Part shown: positions 63,175-64,000 of the stretch, piece after piece
Layout: every line of letters starts with the position of its first letter
Position numbering within the stretch: the stretch's first letter is position 1
Assembly (NCBI GenBank): GCA_027483885.1
Contig: JAIXTO010000124.1
Location: 1-64,000, forward strand
Direction: 5' to 3'
Origin: Rhizobiaceae bacterium
GTDB taxonomy: Bacteria; Pseudomonadota; Alphaproteobacteria; Rhizobiales; Rhizobiaceae
Length of the DNA stretch: 64,000 bases
The notes under the pieces: model-generated
The model's database searches: none
What the model saw: only the letters and a program-made list of their open reading frames with translations
Told to the model about the DNA's origin: nothing
Translations under genes and position numbers: made by a program

Positions 63175-64000
63175 TCACGCCTTGCCCGCCTCCCAGCCCA
63201 GAATAGCCCGCTTGCGGGTGAGCCCCCAGTGATAGCCGGTGAGCGCGCCGCTTTTGCCCAGCGCCCGATGACAAGGCACAACGAAGGAAATCGGATTGCG
63301 GCCGATGGCAGCGCCGACCGCACGGCTGGCGGTCGGCTGGCCGATATCGCGGGCGACGTCGGAATAGGTGACTGCCTTGCCGAAGGGGATTTTGAGCAGG
63401 CTCTGCCAGACGCGGACCTGAAAATCCGAGCCGATCAATACGACACGCAGCGGTTCTTCGGCACACCAGCGGCCGGGCTCAAAGGCACGGGCGATGTAGG
63501 GTGCGGTGGCCGCCTGATCCTCGACATAGGCGGCGTTCGGCCAGCGTTTTGCCATGTCCTCGAAACAGGCATCGCGCCCGCCCTCGTCATCGGCAAAGGC
63601 AAGGCCGGCCAGCCCCCGCTCGGTGGCCATGACCAGTGCCAGACCGAAAGGGGATGAATGGAAGCCGTAGGAGATGGTCAGCCCGCCGCCTTTCGCCTTC
63701 CATTCGCCCGGGCTCATCGCCTCATGGGTGACGAAAAGATCGTGAAGGCGGCCCGGACCGGACAGGCCAACCTCATAGGAGGTTTCCAGCAGCGGCAATT
63801 GCTCATGCCCCAGCAGCCGCTTGGCGTGATCGAGCGTCACCGCCTGAAGAAAGGCTTTGGGCGACAAGCCTGCCCAGCGGGTGAACACCTTTTGCAACTG
63901 CGTCGGCGAACGGTTGAGTTCGGCAGCGATCCTCTCCAGCGAGGGCTGGTCGCGGTAATCGAGCGTGATGAGTTCGATCACCTGCTTCACCACGGCGTAA
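63175..64000 (-). CDS. Ada-like protein: AraC HTH plus O6-methylguanine-DNA methyltransferase (5'-partial)
   Basis: The reading frame is open to the window edge (63993-64000), so the gene starts beyond it. The visible 275 or so residues hold an AraC-type helix-turn-helix (DQPSLERIAAELNRSPTQLQKVFTRWAGLSPKAFLQAV) and then the methyltransferase domain with the active-site FVVPCHRALG, preceded by DVARDIGQPTASRAVGAAIGRNP and followed by TGYHWGLTRKRAILGWE. It repairs O6-alkylguanine by suicidal transfer to the Cys and may regulate as Ada does. The metal-binding first domain of E. coli Ada is not visible, though it could lie beyond the edge. Confidence 0.9.
   Translation of the reverse strand, partial: YAVVKQVIELITLDYRDQPSLERIAAELNRSPTQLQKVFTRWAGLSPKAFLQAVTLDHAKRLLGHEQLPLLETSYEVGLSGPGRLHDLFVTHEAMSPGEWKAKGGGLTISYGFHSSPFGLALVMATERGLAGLAFADDEGGRDACFEDMAKRWPNAAYVEDQAATAPYIARAFEPGRWCAEEPLRVVLIGSDFQVRVWQSLLKIPFGKAVTYSDVARDIGQPTASRAVGAAIGRNPISFVVPCHRALGKSGALTGYHWGLTRKRAILGWEAGKA

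Overview
The window reads as a chromosomal segment of an alphaproteobacterium in the Rhizobium/Agrobacterium group (order Hyphomicrobiales). Evidence: GC-rich coding throughout; RIME-like intergenic palindromes at three places; tandem sites resembling the rhizobial Mur (manganese-responsive Fur) box before a sit operon; a perfect FNR/FixK anaerobox; a long structured leader before ornithine decarboxylase that fits the alphaproteobacterial speF leader; and typical rhizobial gene neighbourhoods (metNIQ, xylR-xylB-xylA, CobW with a WD40 protein, SorC regulator beside transaldolase). Genus is inferred, not proven. I found no tRNA, rRNA, CRISPR array, prophage or insertion sequence.

Layout. 0-6 kb: end of a proline-rich protein, an orphan TakP-type TRAP binding protein, a class-I amidotransferase-fold hydrolase, a 2-hydroxyacid dehydrogenase with its LacI regulator, a MarR regulator and a creatininase-family hydrolase. 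6-12 kb: a histidine-rich CobW zinc GTPase with a candidate Zur box and a WD40 partner, an SDR enzyme, a small membrane protein, a serine hydrolase, OmpW with anaerobic-type boxes, and an acetyltransferase. 12-19 kb: ornithine decarboxylase with its leader RNA, a LysR regulator, a DUF1007/NicO nickel-cobalt exporter pair, a second acetyltransferase, a DUF533 protein with a sequestered ribosome-binding site, and KDPG aldolase. 19-31 kb: CYTH and CHAD polyphosphate-type proteins, a periplasmic binding protein followed by a chemoreceptor, TrhO, two c-di-GMP proteins, the MetNIQ methionine importer and a nitroreductase.

31-45 kb is a carbohydrate region: GH1 beta-glucosidase with a perfect palindromic operator, a Gfo/Idh/MocA dehydrogenase, a TIM-barrel sugar isomerase, a RbsABC-like ABC importer facing its LacI regulator across two operators, then xylA, xylB and a LacI-type xylR. 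45-50 kb: an EmrAB-type efflux pair divergent from its TetR regulator, with overlapping face-to-face promoters each flanked by a GAACC-N4-GGTTC operator; then a TerC protein and an SLC13/RCK transporter. 52-55 kb: gltX and lysS separated by a RIME repeat. 55-64 kb: a membrane-anchored protein with a low-complexity tail, the sitABCD manganese importer, transaldolase, a SorC regulator, a ParDE toxin-antitoxin pair and the 3' part of an Ada-like alkylation repair gene.

Most genes belong to well-known families. The less ordinary signals are regulatory or organisational: the paired Mur-like boxes, tandem FNR-type palindromes before ompW, the hairpin hiding the DUF533 ribosome-binding site, the binding-protein/chemoreceptor pair, the terminator-like hairpin in the gltX leader, and the architecture of the emrAB/tetR control region. 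I did not find a convincing wholly new system.
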